Source of the DNA: Paracoccaceae bacterium
GTDB lineage: Bacteria > Pseudomonadota > Alphaproteobacteria > Rhodobacterales > Rhodobacteraceae
Direction: 5' to 3'
Assembly (NCBI GenBank): GCA_024236495.1
Contig: JACKKJ010000004.1
Location: 186,001-250,000 of the forward strand
DNA: 64,000 nt
Shown: piece after piece, positions 1-8,962 of the stretch
How positions within the stretch are numbered: position 1 is the stretch's first letter
How the letters are laid out: the number at the start of each line of letters is the position of its first letter
Program-made: the position numbers and the translations under genes
The notes under the pieces: generated by a model
The model's database searches: none
Told to the model about the DNA's origin: nothing
Seen by the model: only the letters and a program-made list of their open reading frames with translations

Positions 1-61
1 CGGTCTTGGCCGCGGCGATCTCCTCAAGCTTGTAGGCCCTGATCTTGTCCAGAATATCCAT
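1..61 (-). CDS. trpC: Indole-3-glycerol phosphate synthase, N-terminal fragment (cut by window edge)
   Basis: Only the first 20 codons are inside the window. They read MDILDKIRAYKLEEIAAAKT, the characteristic amino end of TrpC in this bacterial group. TrpC closes the indole ring in tryptophan synthesis, converting carboxyphenylamino-deoxyribulose phosphate to indole-glycerol phosphate. The gene is on the same strand as trpG and trpD but is separated from trpD by ung and about 105 bp. The identification rests on this short stretch plus the trp context. Confidence 0.8.
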   Translation of the reverse strand, partial: MDILDKIRAYKLEEIAAAKT

Positions 62-103
62 GGCTTCGTCTTATCCCCGCCTGCCCGGGCCGAAAAGCCC
101 CTG

Positions 104-133
104 TTTCATCTTGCCGGAAATACCTCACGGGGG
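104..133 (+). repeat. Dispersed extragenic repeat, copy A (divergent)
   Basis: A TTTCATCTTGCCGGAAATAC-type sequence in the ung-trpC gap. It resembles the better-conserved copies near 33.97, 37.89, 47.75 and 49.46 kb (TTCA-N-TCTGGC-N-CAAATACTCC core). This is the most divergent copy. It is followed by a 7-bp hairpin at 136-156 (GCGGGGG/CCCCCGC). Confidence 0.4.
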
Positions 134-166
134 CTGCGGGGGTGTGAAACCCCCGCCGGCGCGCCG

Positions 167-805
167 TCAGGCCCATGCGACCGGCTTGTCGCCACGCGCC
201 TCCAGCCAGGCGTTGACCTGGCTGAAGGGGTGCGATCCGAAGAACCCGCGCCAGGCAGAGAGCGGCGAGGGATGCGCGGTCTCGATCCGCAGGTGCCCCG
301 GATGGGTCAGGTGCCGCGAGGCCAGCATCTGCGCCGGACCGCCCCAAAGAAGAAAGGCGCGTGGCCTGGTGTCGAGCGTGGCCAGAACCTCGGCCACCAG
401 CCGGTCCCAGCCGAGCTTTTCGTGCCCCTTTGGCCGGCCCTCCGGCACGCTCAGCGCGGTGTTGAGCAAGAGAACCCCCTGCGCCGCCCAGTCGTCCAGC
501 TGGCTCTGTGTCCGCGTCACGCCAAGATCCGCCTCCAACTCCTTGAAGATATTTCCAAGACTGCCCAGACGGCCGGGAAATCCGGCGGGGATGGAAAACG
601 CCAGCCCGTCGGCCTTTCCGGCCGTGTGATAGGGGTCCTGGCCAAGGATCACCACCCGCACCGCGTCGGGTCCGGCGGCCTCAAGCGCCGCGAAAATCCT
701 GTCGCGCGGGGGGAAGACCGGCGCTGTCTCTGCCGCTAGGGCGGCCTCGATCCGCGGCCAGTCGCGGCCGAAGAAGGGCAGATGCGCCCAGGCCGCGGGG
801 ATCAT
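167..805 (-). CDS. ung: Uracil-DNA glycosylase
   Basis: A 212-residue family-1 uracil-DNA glycosylase that removes uracil from DNA and starts base-excision repair. The catalytic water-activating motif GQDPYH is at residues 55-60 (Asp57) and the second active-site motif HPSPLSAWRGFFGS begins at His178. The length is normal for the family. The ATG overlaps the trpD stop by four bases (ATGA), so it is translationally coupled to trpD. A DNA-repair gene inside the trp run is odd: trpD and trpC are usually adjacent. Confidence 0.95.
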   Translation of the reverse strand: MIPAAWAHLPFFGRDWPRIEAALAAETAPVFPPRDRIFAALEAAGPDAVRVVILGQDPYHTAGKADGLAFSIPAGFPGRLGSLGNIFKELEADLGVTRTQSQLDDWAAQGVLLLNTALSVPEGRPKGHEKLGWDRLVAEVLATLDTRPRAFLLWGGPAQMLASRHLTHPGHLRIETAHPSPLSAWRGFFGSHPFSQVNAWLEARGDKPVAWA

Positions 806-1815
806 GCCGCCGAGGTGATGCGGGCCAGGGCCTCGATCTTCGATCTGGCCGCGCCGCTGTCGAGGCTCTCGGCCGCCTGCACCGCACCGGTTTTCAGGTC
901 GCCCGCGACCCCCGCGACGACCAGTGCGGCGGCCGCGTTCAGAAGCACCGCATCGCGATAGGCGCCCTTTTGGCCGCCCAGAAGGGCACGGAAGGCCGCC
1001 GCGTTGTCCTCGGGCGTGCCGCCCATGATCGCCTCGAACGGGTGGACGGGCAGGCCTGCGTCCTCCGGGTGCAACTCGAATTCCCGCACCGCGCCGTCTT
1101 CCAGCGCGGCGACCCAGCTGATGCCGGCGATCGAGAGTTCGTCGGTCCCGTCGCCGCCGTGAACCAGCCAGGCCCTGTCCGAGCCGAGCGCGGCGAGCGT
1201 TTCGGCCATCGGACGGATCCACTGGCGGGAAAAGGCGCCGGTCAGCTGGCGCTTCACCCCCGCGGGGTTGGTCAGCGGGCCAAGCAGGTTGAAGACGGTG
1301 CGGGTGCCAAGCTCGGACCGGGTCGGCATCACATGGCGGATCGCCGGATGATGCATTGGCGCCATCATGAAGGCGATACCCGCCTCTTTCAGCGCTTTTT
1401 CAACGATTTCCGGCCCGACCATGACGTTGACGCCCATTTGCGTCAGCGCATCCGCCGCCCCCGATTTCGACGACAGGTTGCGATTGCCGTGCTTGGCCAC
1501 CGGCACGCCCGCGCCCGCGACGACAAAGGCCGTGGCGGTCGAGATGTTCAGCGTCCCCTTGCCGTCGCCGCCGGTGCCGACGATGTCCATCGCCCCCTCG
1601 GGCGCACGGACCTTGTTGCACTTGGCGCGCATGACGCGGGCGGCGGCGGCGATTTCCTCGACCGTCTCGCCGCGCGTGCGCAGCGCCATCAACAACCCGC
1701 CCATCTGGCTTGGGGTCGCGGCGCCCTCGAAAAGCGCCTCGAACGCGGCCTCGGCCTCGTCGCGGGTCAGCGACCGGTCGGCGGCAAGGCCGATCAGGGG
1801 GCGGATGTCGGTCAT
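802..1815 (-). CDS. trpD: Anthranilate phosphoribosyltransferase
   Basis: A 337-residue enzyme that joins anthranilate to phosphoribosyl pyrophosphate, the second step of tryptophan synthesis. The glycine-rich PRPP-binding motif GTGGDGKGTLNIST is at about residues 80-93, followed by the family's KHGNRNLSSKSG segment. The ATG overlaps the trpG stop by four bases and its own stop overlaps the ung start in the same way, so trpG-trpD-ung are coupled. Length and motifs are complete. Confidence 0.97.
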   Translation of the reverse strand: MTDIRPLIGLAADRSLTRDEAEAAFEALFEGAATPSQMGGLLMALRTRGETVEEIAAAARVMRAKCNKVRAPEGAMDIVGTGGDGKGTLNISTATAFVVAGAGVPVAKHGNRNLSSKSGAADALTQMGVNVMVGPEIVEKALKEAGIAFMMAPMHHPAIRHVMPTRSELGTRTVFNLLGPLTNPAGVKRQLTGAFSRQWIRPMAETLAALGSDRAWLVHGGDGTDELSIAGISWVAALEDGAVREFELHPEDAGLPVHPFEAIMGGTPEDNAAAFRALLGGQKGAYRDAVLLNAAAALVVAGVAGDLKTGAVQAAESLDSGAARSKIEALARITSAA

Positions 1816-2405
1816 GCCGGCACCGTGAGATCGACGCCCGCGCCTTCAAGGAAGGTCCGCAGCATCCGGTGGCCGTGTTCCGAAGCGATGGATTCGGGAT
1901 GGAACTGCACGCCCTCGATCGGCAGGTCGCTGTGACGCAGCCCCATGATCGTCCCGTCCTCCAGCCAGGCGGTCACCTCAAGGCAGGCGGGCAGGCTGTC
2001 GCGGTCTACGACCAGCGAATGATAGCGCGTCGCCTGAAAGGGCGAGGGCAGGCCCGCGAACACGCCCTGTCCGGCGTGATGCATGGCGCCCATCTTGCCG
2101 TGCACGATCTCGTGGCAGCGCACGACCTTGCCACCGAAGGCCTGGCCGATCGTCTGATGGCCCAGGCAAACGCCCAGAAGCGGGATGCCGGTCTCGGCCG
2201 CGGCGTGGGTAAGGGGCAGGCAGATACCCGCCTGATCCGGGTCGCAGGGCCCTGGCGACAGCACGATGGCCTGCGGATTCAGCGCCATCGCCTCCTGCAC
2301 GGTCAGCGCATCGTTGCGCCGCACCATCACTTCGGCGCCAAGTTCGCCGAAATAATGCACGAGATTGTAGGTAAAACTGTCGTAGTTGTCGATCAGCAGC
2401 AACAT
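1812..2405 (-). CDS. trpG: Anthranilate synthase glutamine amidotransferase subunit
   Basis: A 197-residue class I glutamine amidotransferase that supplies ammonia to TrpE for anthranilate formation. The catalytic triad is visible: Cys80 in LLGVCLGHQ, and His169 and Glu171 in GVQFHPES. It is the first gene of the trpG-trpD-ung run. Its partner trpE lies about 1.8 kb upstream on the same strand, separated by an opposite-strand gene. No Trp-rich leader peptide or attenuator is visible in the 115 bp before it. Confidence 0.96.
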   Translation of the reverse strand: MLLLIDNYDSFTYNLVHYFGELGAEVMVRRNDALTVQEAMALNPQAIVLSPGPCDPDQAGICLPLTHAAAETGIPLLGVCLGHQTIGQAFGGKVVRCHEIVHGKMGAMHHAGQGVFAGLPSPFQATRYHSLVVDRDSLPACLEVTAWLEDGTIMGLRHSDLPIEGVQFHPESIASEHGHRMLRTFLEGAGVDLTVPA

Positions 2406-2441
2406 CTGGAAGGTCCCGGTCGGTGCAACAGCAATCGGGGG

Positions 2442-2470
2442 ATGAACCCCGGGGCAGGTCGGGCTATAAA
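2442..2470 (+). promoter_or_regulatory. Possible promoter for the YibQ-like gene
   Basis: A TATAAA hexamer at 2465-2470 is preceded at 17 bp by a weak -35 (ATGAAC, 2442-2447). It lies 66 bp before the TTG start at 2536. The trpG promoter must lie in the same 130-bp gap on the other strand, so the two transcripts are probably divergent from here. Confidence 0.35.
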
Positions 2471-2535
2471 TGGTCAGAGCCGCGCGCCGGGGTCAAGGGC
2501 GGAAGCGGTCATGACTTTCGTTGCCGGAGGCAAAA

Positions 2536-4179
2536 TTGAGCAAGAGCACATTTTCAGGTCTTTTGATGGGCACGGCCTTCGGCGGGGCGATCGCCGCTGT
2601 CGTGTCGCTGCAGTCCGCGCCGCCGGGGGCAACGCTCGAGGCGGTGCACGCCGCCGCCGAGGCCGCCCGGGGCAACGCCGCAGAGACCGCGCCCGCCGCG
2701 ATGCCGCAGCCCGAGGCGACCGCCGAGGCGCGCCCCGAGGTCGAGGCCGCCCCCAGCGAGGAGGCCGGAGAGGCCGCCGAACCCGCGCCCGAGACGCCGA
2801 TGGTCGTTGTTCCCGCCGGTTCGGAATTTGCCAAGGCAAAACCCGACGAAGACCCCGCCACCCCTGCCACCGAGGCCGCCGCCGAGGCCACCGAAGCGCC
2901 CGAGGTCTCGGAACCCGCCGCCGAAGGATCCCCCGATCTGGCGGAGGTGAGCACCGCGGCCCAGCCCGAGAGCCAGACCGAGGCCCCGGCGGCGCCCGAA
3001 GCCCCCGTCGTGTCCGAGGAAACCGTCGCGAGCGCCGCACCGGCGGGCGACGACGCGAGCCCCGCCGGCGTGGCCGCGACGGAACCGGCCGGTCAGCTTG
3101 CGACTGAGAACGCTGGCAATGCCCTGCCGCAGCTTCCGCAATCCACCGAGGCCGCGCCGGCCGCGACCGCAGAGCCCGCGACCGCAGAGCCCGCGACCGC
3201 AGAGCCCGTGGCGGAACCGGCCGTCGAGGTTGCCGCCGAAGCGGCACCGGAGCCTTCGCCGGAGGCGCCGGCCGCGGAACCCGTCACCGAACCCGAGACC
3301 GCACCCGCGGACGCGCCCGCCCCGGCAGAGGCGGAGCCGGCCGGGCTGGCAGAGCAGCTTGCCTCTGCCGGGACGGCAGAGCCAGTCCTGCCCGGCCAGC
3401 GCGTCGGCCAGTTGCCAACCATCGGCACCCAGTCCGAGGAGGCGGCAGAGCCCGAGGCGCCGGTGACCGAAGAGGCCCCCGCAGGACTGCCTGCCCTTGT
3501 CCGCTACGCAGCGCCTTTCGACATGACGGGGATCGGGCCGACGGTATCGGTCGTTCTTCTGGATGTGGGCGAAGGTCGCGGCGGGCTTGACGCGGCGACT
3601 GTGGAAGCGATCTCGTTCCCGGTGACGATCGCGCTTGATCCGGCAAGCTCCAACGCGCGGGAACGGGCCGGCGACTATCGCGCCAAGGGATTCGAGCTGG
3701 CGATTCTTGCCTCGAACGGCTTGCAGCGTGGAATGACGGCAAAGGATGTCGAGGTCGCGGTCGAGGCGCTTTCCACCGCGCTGCCGGAAACCGTTGCGAT
3801 GGTGCCCGCGCCGGACGCGCTGTTCCAGATCGACCGCGAGGTGGTCAAGTACCTCGCGGAGGCCTTGAAGATCGACGGTCGCGGCCTGATCACCTATGCG
3901 CGCGGGCTGAACGTGGCGGGGCAGGCGGCCGAGGGGGCCGGTGTGCCGCATGCGAGCGTTGACCGCGTTGTGGACGAATACAAGGAAGACGCCGCCGCCG
4001 TGCGCCGCCTGCTGGACCGTGCCGCCTTCGATGCCGGCCAGAAGGGCCGGGCGGTCGTTGTCGCCCATGCCTACCCCGAAACGCTGAAGGCGCTTTACGA
4101 CTGGGTGGCCTCGGGCCCGAAGGGCGTCACGCTGGCGCCCGTGTCGGCGGGCATGATCGCCGATCGGGCGGGGCGCTAG
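2536..4179 (+). CDS. YibQ-like divergent polysaccharide deacetylase family protein
   Basis: A 547-residue protein. Residues about 8-28 form a single membrane anchor or uncleaved signal. About 290 residues of Ala/Pro/Glu-rich linker follow, including a short ATAEP-type repeat at about 3166-3206. The C-terminal 220 residues have the fold of the divergent polysaccharide deacetylase family (YibQ, PF04748): a conserved VSVVLLDVG start, FPVTIALDP and the late AYPETLKAL segment. I chose the TTG at 2536 because GGAGG at 2526-2530 is spaced 5 nt before it; the in-frame TTG at 2521 overlaps no such site. It sits on the opposite strand between trpE and trpG. Catalysis is unproven for this family. Confidence 0.8.
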   Translation: MSKSTFSGLLMGTAFGGAIAAVVSLQSAPPGATLEAVHAAAEAARGNAAETAPAAMPQPEATAEARPEVEAAPSEEAGEAAEPAPETPMVVVPAGSEFAKAKPDEDPATPATEAAAEATEAPEVSEPAAEGSPDLAEVSTAAQPESQTEAPAAPEAPVVSEETVASAAPAGDDASPAGVAATEPAGQLATENAGNALPQLPQSTEAAPAATAEPATAEPATAEPVAEPAVEVAAEAAPEPSPEAPAAEPVTEPETAPADAPAPAEAEPAGLAEQLASAGTAEPVLPGQRVGQLPTIGTQSEEAAEPEAPVTEEAPAGLPALVRYAAPFDMTGIGPTVSVVLLDVGEGRGGLDAATVEAISFPVTIALDPASSNARERAGDYRAKGFELAILASNGLQRGMTAKDVEVAVEALSTALPETVAMVPAPDALFQIDREVVKYLAEALKIDGRGLITYARGLNVAGQAAEGAGVPHASVDRVVDEYKEDAAAVRRLLDRAAFDAGQKGRAVVVAHAYPETLKALYDWVASGPKGVTLAPVSAGMIADRAGR

Positions 4180-4222
4180 GAGGGTTACGGTCGTCGGAGA
4201 AGCGGCTTGCGCTTCCCCCAAC

Positions 4223-5734
4223 TCACCCGTTTCCGCGCCGCACGAACAGGCCCGCGTCCTCGGCGGCCCGCTTCAGGGCCTTCGACTTGTTGACGGTTTC
4301 TTGGAACTCCGCCTCAGGATCGCTGTCATAGACGACGCCGCCGCCCGCCTGGACATAGAGCTTTTCGTCCTTCACCACGGCGGTCCTGAGCGCGATGCAC
4401 ATGTCCATCTCGCCGTTGGCGGCGAAATAGCCGACGCCGCCGCCGTAGACGCCGCGTTTCTCCGGCTCCAGCTCGTCGATGATCTCCATCGCGCGGACCT
4501 TGGGCGCGCCAGAAACCGTCCCGGCGGGAAGCCCCGCCAGCAGCGCCGAAAGCGCGTCTTCGCCCTCCGCGATCTCGCCCACCACGTTCGAGACGATGTG
4601 CATGACGTGGCTGTAGCGTTCGATGATGAACTTCTCGGTCGGATGGACAGTGCCGATCTTCGCGACCCGGCCCACATCGTTGCGGCCAAGGTCCAGAAGC
4701 ATCAGGTGTTCGGCCAGTTCCTTGGTGTCGGCCAGAAGGTCTGCCTCGAGCGCCCTGTCCTCCTCGGGCGTGGCGCCGCGGGGGCGGGTGCCGGCGATGG
4801 GGCGGATCGTCACCTCCCGGTCGCGCAGCCTGACAAGGATCTCGGGGCTCGCCCCGACGATCTGGAAGGTGCCGAAGTTGAAGAAGGTCAGGAAGGGCGA
4901 GGGGTTGGTGCGCCGGAGCGAGCGGTAGAGCGCGAAGGGCGGCAGCTTGAAATCCGCCGTCCAGCGCTGCGACGGCACGACCTGGAAGATGTCGCCCGCG
5001 CGGATGTAGTCCTTGGCCTTCTCGACCGCGGCGCGATAGCCCTCGGGCGTGAAGTTCGACTTCATCTCGCCCAGATGCGCGCTGTCGCCAAGGCTGCGGC
5101 TTTCGCCCGAGGGGGCGCGTTCCAGATCGCGGACCGCGTCCATCACCCGTTCGGCCGCCTGCGCATAGGCCGCCCGTGCCGTCAGGCCCGACGAGACCCA
5201 GGCCGGCGAACAGACCGTCACCTCCCCCTTCACACCGTCGAGGACGGCGACGATCGTGGGGCGCATCAGCGTGGCATCGGGCACCCCGATCGGGTCGGGC
5301 TTGACGTTTGGCAGGTGTTCGACCAGCCGGATCATGTCATAGCCGAGATAGCCGAAAAGCCCCGCCGCGATGGCCGGGATGCCCTCGGGCATGTCGATCC
5401 GGCTTTCGGCGATCAGCTTGCGCAGGGTCTCAAGCGGGTGGCCCTCCAGCGGCTCGAACGCCTCGGCGTCGAACCGCGCCTGGCGGTTGATCCGGCTTTC
5501 CGTGCCCCGGCAGTCCCAGATCACGTCCGGTTTCAGCCCGACGACCGAATAACGCCCGCGCACCTCGCCGCCCGTCACGCTTTCGAGCATGAAGCTCATC
5601 CGGCCCGCATCGGCAAGCTTGAGCATCAGCGACACCGGCGTGTCGAGGTCGGCGGCAAGCCGGGTGAACACAAGCTGGTTCTGCCCGGCGGTCCAGCCGG
5701 CCTCGAACTCGGCGAAGGAGGGGACGAGAGCCAA
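4223..5734 (-). CDS. trpE: Anthranilate synthase component I
   Basis: A 503-residue chorismate-using enzyme making anthranilate with TrpG. The feedback-site motif (MLESVTGG) is near residue 50. The chorismate-binding half carries IAGTRPRG, LMLLDLGRNDVGRV, GTVSGAPKVRAMEII and the C-terminal QAGGGVVYDSDP. The first codon is TTG (5734-5732), with AGGA about 10 nt upstream overlapping the stop region of the PpiD-like gene, which ends only 11 bp away. It is therefore probably cotranscribed with the foldase gene rather than with trpG. Confidence 0.96.
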   Translation of the reverse strand: MALVPSFAEFEAGWTAGQNQLVFTRLAADLDTPVSLMLKLADAGRMSFMLESVTGGEVRGRYSVVGLKPDVIWDCRGTESRINRQARFDAEAFEPLEGHPLETLRKLIAESRIDMPEGIPAIAAGLFGYLGYDMIRLVEHLPNVKPDPIGVPDATLMRPTIVAVLDGVKGEVTVCSPAWVSSGLTARAAYAQAAERVMDAVRDLERAPSGESRSLGDSAHLGEMKSNFTPEGYRAAVEKAKDYIRAGDIFQVVPSQRWTADFKLPPFALYRSLRRTNPSPFLTFFNFGTFQIVGASPEILVRLRDREVTIRPIAGTRPRGATPEEDRALEADLLADTKELAEHLMLLDLGRNDVGRVAKIGTVHPTEKFIIERYSHVMHIVSNVVGEIAEGEDALSALLAGLPAGTVSGAPKVRAMEIIDELEPEKRGVYGGGVGYFAANGEMDMCIALRTAVVKDEKLYVQAGGGVVYDSDPEAEFQETVNKSKALKRAAEDAGLFVRRGNG

Positions 5735-5745
5735 GGGAATCGATC

Positions 5746-7593
5746 CTACTGCATCTGGGCATGCACGGCGTTGATCGCGGCCTGATCGACGGTGATGCCC
5801 TTTTCGGTTTCAAGCGCGGTGACGAAGAGGTCAAGCATGTCGCCGGCCAGCGATTGCGCGATGCGCGGGCGCACGGCGGTTGCATAGGCATCGGCGTCGG
5901 CGGCATCGGCGGCGTTCACCGCATCAAGCTGGACCAGGAACACGCGCCCGGCGGCATCGATGACGGCGGCCTTGCCGGTTGCGATCTGGAAGGCGCGCCG
6001 GGCGATTTCGCCGGGAAGGTCGGCAAGGTGGCCGGACCGGGCGAACCCTGCAAAGCGCGTCGTCACCAGCCCAAGCGACGACAGCGTCGCGCCGTTGTCG
6101 AGCGTCGCCTGGATCTCGGCGGCCTTGTCCAGAAGGCGCTTCTTCGTCTCGTCCCGGGTCCAGTCGGCCACGGCGGCCTCGCGCACCTCCTCCAGCGGGC
6201 GGACGGCGGGCGGGTCGATCCCGTCAAGCCTGATCGCGAAGATGCCGCCGTCGTCCAGTTCGACAAGCTGCGGGAAATCGTCGGCCGTCGCGGCTTCGGC
6301 GGCTTCGCGAAACTCGGCATAGGCGGCGATGCCGTCGGCGGTTTCGCTGCTGAAGTCGATCTGGCCCAGATCCATCTTCATCTCTTGCGCGACCTGTTCC
6401 AGCGTCGAGCCGCCGGCCAGCACGTCGGCGATACCTTCGCTGCGCTCCAGGATCGTGCGGCGCGCGCGTTCGATCGTCAGGTCGGGCAGAAGCGTATCGC
6501 GGGCCTCCTCGAAGGTGGTTTCCTGCGCGTCCAGAATACCGTTCATCGCGTAAAGCGCCGGCCCGAGGTCCGAGGGCAGGGGGCCCGCCACGCCCGGTTC
6601 GGTCATCGCGAAGATCGCGTCGCCGGCCTCGCCCAGGTCTTCTTTCGACATCTCGCCAAGGTCGATGTCGGAAAGCGTCAGCCCGCGTTCGGCCGTCAGT
6701 TCCTCGAAACTCGCCTCGCCGGCGTCAAGCCGCGCCTTCGCCGCCTCGGCCTCTTCCCGGGAGGAGAACACCAGCCGTTCGACCAGCCGCTTTTCGGGCA
6801 CGACGAATTCGTCGATCCGCTGGTCATAGGCCGCGCGCAGGGTCGCGTCGTCGATCTGGATTTCGGGCTGCACCATTTCGGGCGACAGCCAGACATAGGT
6901 GATGTGGCGCGTCTCGGGGCGGGTATAAGCCTCGGGGTGGGCGTCGTAATAGGTTTTCAGCGCCTCCTCCGACGGGGCCTCCACCGCGGCGTCCAGATCG
7001 GCGGGGATCAGTTCGGCCAGGGTGAAATCGCGCGTCTCGTTCGTCCATGCGGCCAGCGCCTTGACGAAGCCCTCTGGCGCGCCCGTCGCGCCGATCACCG
7101 CCCGCTGCAGCAGCCCGCGCGCCGATTCCGAACGCAGCCGCGTCTCGAACTCCGCCTCGGTCAGGCCCTGCTGGCGCAAGGTCAGCTTGTAGGCGTCACG
7201 GTCGAAACTGCCGTCGATGCCGCGAAAGGCCTGAATGCTTGTCACCGCGCGGCGCACTTCGGCGTCGCCCACCGAAAGGCCCAGATCGTCGGCCTCGTCC
7301 TCAAGCGCCGCGGTGGCGAAAAGCTGGGCGCGGACCTTGTCGGTCAGGCCAAGTTGCTGGGCCTGGGGAAAGGTCAGCGGCGTGCCGATCTGCGCCGACA
7401 TCGCGCTGATTTCCTGGTTGAGCGCGCGGGCATAGTCGCGCAAGTCCACCTCGCGGCCGCCGACGGAGCCGATGGCGTTGACCGAGGCGCCGAAATTGGT
7501 CACGCCATAGCCGCCAAGACCCGCCACCATGAGGCCCATGAGCACCCAGATGACGGAATTCTTGCCCTTGTTGTTGCGCAGCTTGCTCGACAT
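5746..7593 (-). CDS. PpiD/SurA-type peptidyl-prolyl isomerase (periplasmic foldase)
   Basis: A 615-residue protein with one N-terminal membrane helix (about residues 13-33, IWVLMGLMVAGLGGYGV). A SurA_N-like chaperone region follows, then a weakly conserved parvulin-like region and a C-terminal helical domain. This architecture matches PpiD, an inner-membrane-anchored chaperone that helps outer-membrane and periplasmic proteins fold. Start ATG 7593 is preceded by GGAGCC. It is the first gene before trpE (11-bp gap). Peptidyl-prolyl isomerase activity cannot be judged from the sequence alone. Confidence 0.85.
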   Translation of the reverse strand: MSSKLRNNKGKNSVIWVLMGLMVAGLGGYGVTNFGASVNAIGSVGGREVDLRDYARALNQEISAMSAQIGTPLTFPQAQQLGLTDKVRAQLFATAALEDEADDLGLSVGDAEVRRAVTSIQAFRGIDGSFDRDAYKLTLRQQGLTEAEFETRLRSESARGLLQRAVIGATGAPEGFVKALAAWTNETRDFTLAELIPADLDAAVEAPSEEALKTYYDAHPEAYTRPETRHITYVWLSPEMVQPEIQIDDATLRAAYDQRIDEFVVPEKRLVERLVFSSREEAEAAKARLDAGEASFEELTAERGLTLSDIDLGEMSKEDLGEAGDAIFAMTEPGVAGPLPSDLGPALYAMNGILDAQETTFEEARDTLLPDLTIERARRTILERSEGIADVLAGGSTLEQVAQEMKMDLGQIDFSSETADGIAAYAEFREAAEAATADDFPQLVELDDGGIFAIRLDGIDPPAVRPLEEVREAAVADWTRDETKKRLLDKAAEIQATLDNGATLSSLGLVTTRFAGFARSGHLADLPGEIARRAFQIATGKAAVIDAAGRVFLVQLDAVNAADAADADAYATAVRPRIAQSLAGDMLDLFVTALETEKGITVDQAAINAVHAQMQ

Positions 7594-7624
7594 GTGGCGG
7601 GGCTCCGGTCAAAGGTTTTGCAGG

Positions 7625-7653
7625 TGTTTAGGGCACAGTCCCCGGCGGGGCAA
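7625..7653 (-). promoter_or_regulatory. Candidate promoter of the ppiD-like gene and trpE
   Basis: On the minus strand TTGCCC (7653-7648) and TAAACA (7630-7625) are separated by 17 bp, 32 bp before the ATG. This is the only reasonable sigma-70-like pair in the 119-bp gap. Confidence 0.35.
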
Positions 7654-7712
7654 GAGATGCCCGCGCACGGGGCGCTTGCGGGGGGCGCTTGCGGGGTGGC
7701 GTGGGGGCCGCG

Positions 7713-8891
7713 TCAGGGATGCCAGCCCGTCAGCCGCCGTGCCAGTTCCGCGATGCCCGCGCGGTCCACGTTGGCGAATGCGATACGCATCTGGCGCCCG
7801 CCTGCCGGGTCGCTTTCGGGCATGAACATCGTGCCGGGCAGCATCAGCACGCCCGCCTCGCGCACCAGCCGCCGCGCCAGGTCGGGGGAAGCGATGCCGC
7901 TGTCCTGTTCGACATAGGCGAAATAGGCGCCGCAGCCCATCAGCCGCCAGCCGGGCAGGTCGGCGAAGGCCGCCTGCATCGCCGCGCGGCGCGCGAGGAT
8001 CTCTTCACGTTCGCCCGCCACCCATTGCGACAGGTTGCGCATCCCCCAAAGCGCGCCGATCTGGCCAAGCTGGCCGGGGCAGATCGCCACACAGTCCTGG
8101 AACTTCTCCACCTCGGCCAGGCGTCCGGCGCCGGCGACGATGGCGCCCACCCGGTGCCCGGTCAGCCGGTAGGCCTTGGAGAAGGAGTAAAGATGAACCA
8201 GCGTGTCCCGCCAGTCGGGGTCGGCGAAAAGGTCGTGCGGGGCGCCGGTGCGCGCGTCGAAATCGCGGTAGGTCTCATCGACGATGAGCGCGATGCCCCG
8301 CGCCCGCGCGAGGTCCATGAAGGCGCGCAGCGTCTCGGCCGGGTACTCGACGCCGGCGGGATTGTTGGGCGAGACAAGGACGATGGCGCGGGTGCGCGGG
8401 GTGACAAGGCGCCGGGCGGCTTCCGCTTCGGGGATCAGGCCGGGGCCGGTCGGCAGCGGCACTGCGGCGATCCCCTGCATGTCCAGCCACATCTTGTGAT
8501 TGAAATACCAAGGGGTTGGAAGGATGATCTCATCCCCCGCGCCGGCCAGCGTGGCGGTGATCGCGCAAAAGGCCTGGTTGCAGCCCTGGGTGATCGCGAC
8601 CTCGTCCGCGGCGATGGCGCCGCCATAGGCCGCCGACCACTGCGCCGCGACCTCGGCGCGCAGCTCTGGCAGGCCAAGGACCGGGCCATAGAGATGCGCG
8701 GCGGGGTCGTTGATCGCGGCCTCCGCCAGCGCCCGGCGCAGCCCTTCGGGCGGCGGATCGACCGGGGCGGCCTGGCTGACGTTCAGCAGCGGCCGGTCGG
8801 GCGGGAAGCTGACGCCGTCCAGCCAGCGGCGCGCCTCCATCACGGGGGGGGCGAAGGTTGCGGCCATGGCGGGGTTGAGGGGTAGGGGCAC
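7713..8891 (-). CDS. Class I/II pyridoxal-phosphate aminotransferase
   Basis: A 392-residue fold-type I aminotransferase. The PLP-binding lysine is in YSFSKAYRLTGHRVGA. The substrate-binding NNPAG and the cofactor-binding Asp/Tyr (VDETYRDF) are also present. I chose the GTG at 8891 because AAGGAGA lies 6 nt upstream; open frame upstream of it lacks family similarity. The amino donor and acceptor are not evident. It follows the DUF2127 gene by 71 bp on the same strand. Confidence 0.88.
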   Translation of the reverse strand: MPLPLNPAMAATFAPPVMEARRWLDGVSFPPDRPLLNVSQAAPVDPPPEGLRRALAEAAINDPAAHLYGPVLGLPELRAEVAAQWSAAYGGAIAADEVAITQGCNQAFCAITATLAGAGDEIILPTPWYFNHKMWLDMQGIAAVPLPTGPGLIPEAEAARRLVTPRTRAIVLVSPNNPAGVEYPAETLRAFMDLARARGIALIVDETYRDFDARTGAPHDLFADPDWRDTLVHLYSFSKAYRLTGHRVGAIVAGAGRLAEVEKFQDCVAICPGQLGQIGALWGMRNLSQWVAGEREEILARRAAMQAAFADLPGWRLMGCGAYFAYVEQDSGIASPDLARRLVREAGVLMLPGTMFMPESDPAGGRQMRIAFANVDRAGIAELARRLTGWHP

Positions 8892-8962
8892 GACCGTCTC
8901 CTTTTCGGTTTTGCCCGTTGTCGCGGATTGCCGGCGATCAGGCAATGGTCCGCGAACAGCGA

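Noticed and set aside
136..156. Terminator between ung and trpC
   Set aside because: The 7-bp hairpin has no T-tract on the transcribed strand, and trpC continues in the same direction.
2406..2535. Trp leader peptide or attenuator before trpG
   Set aside because: No short frame with adjacent Trp codons and no terminator/antiterminator pair is visible.
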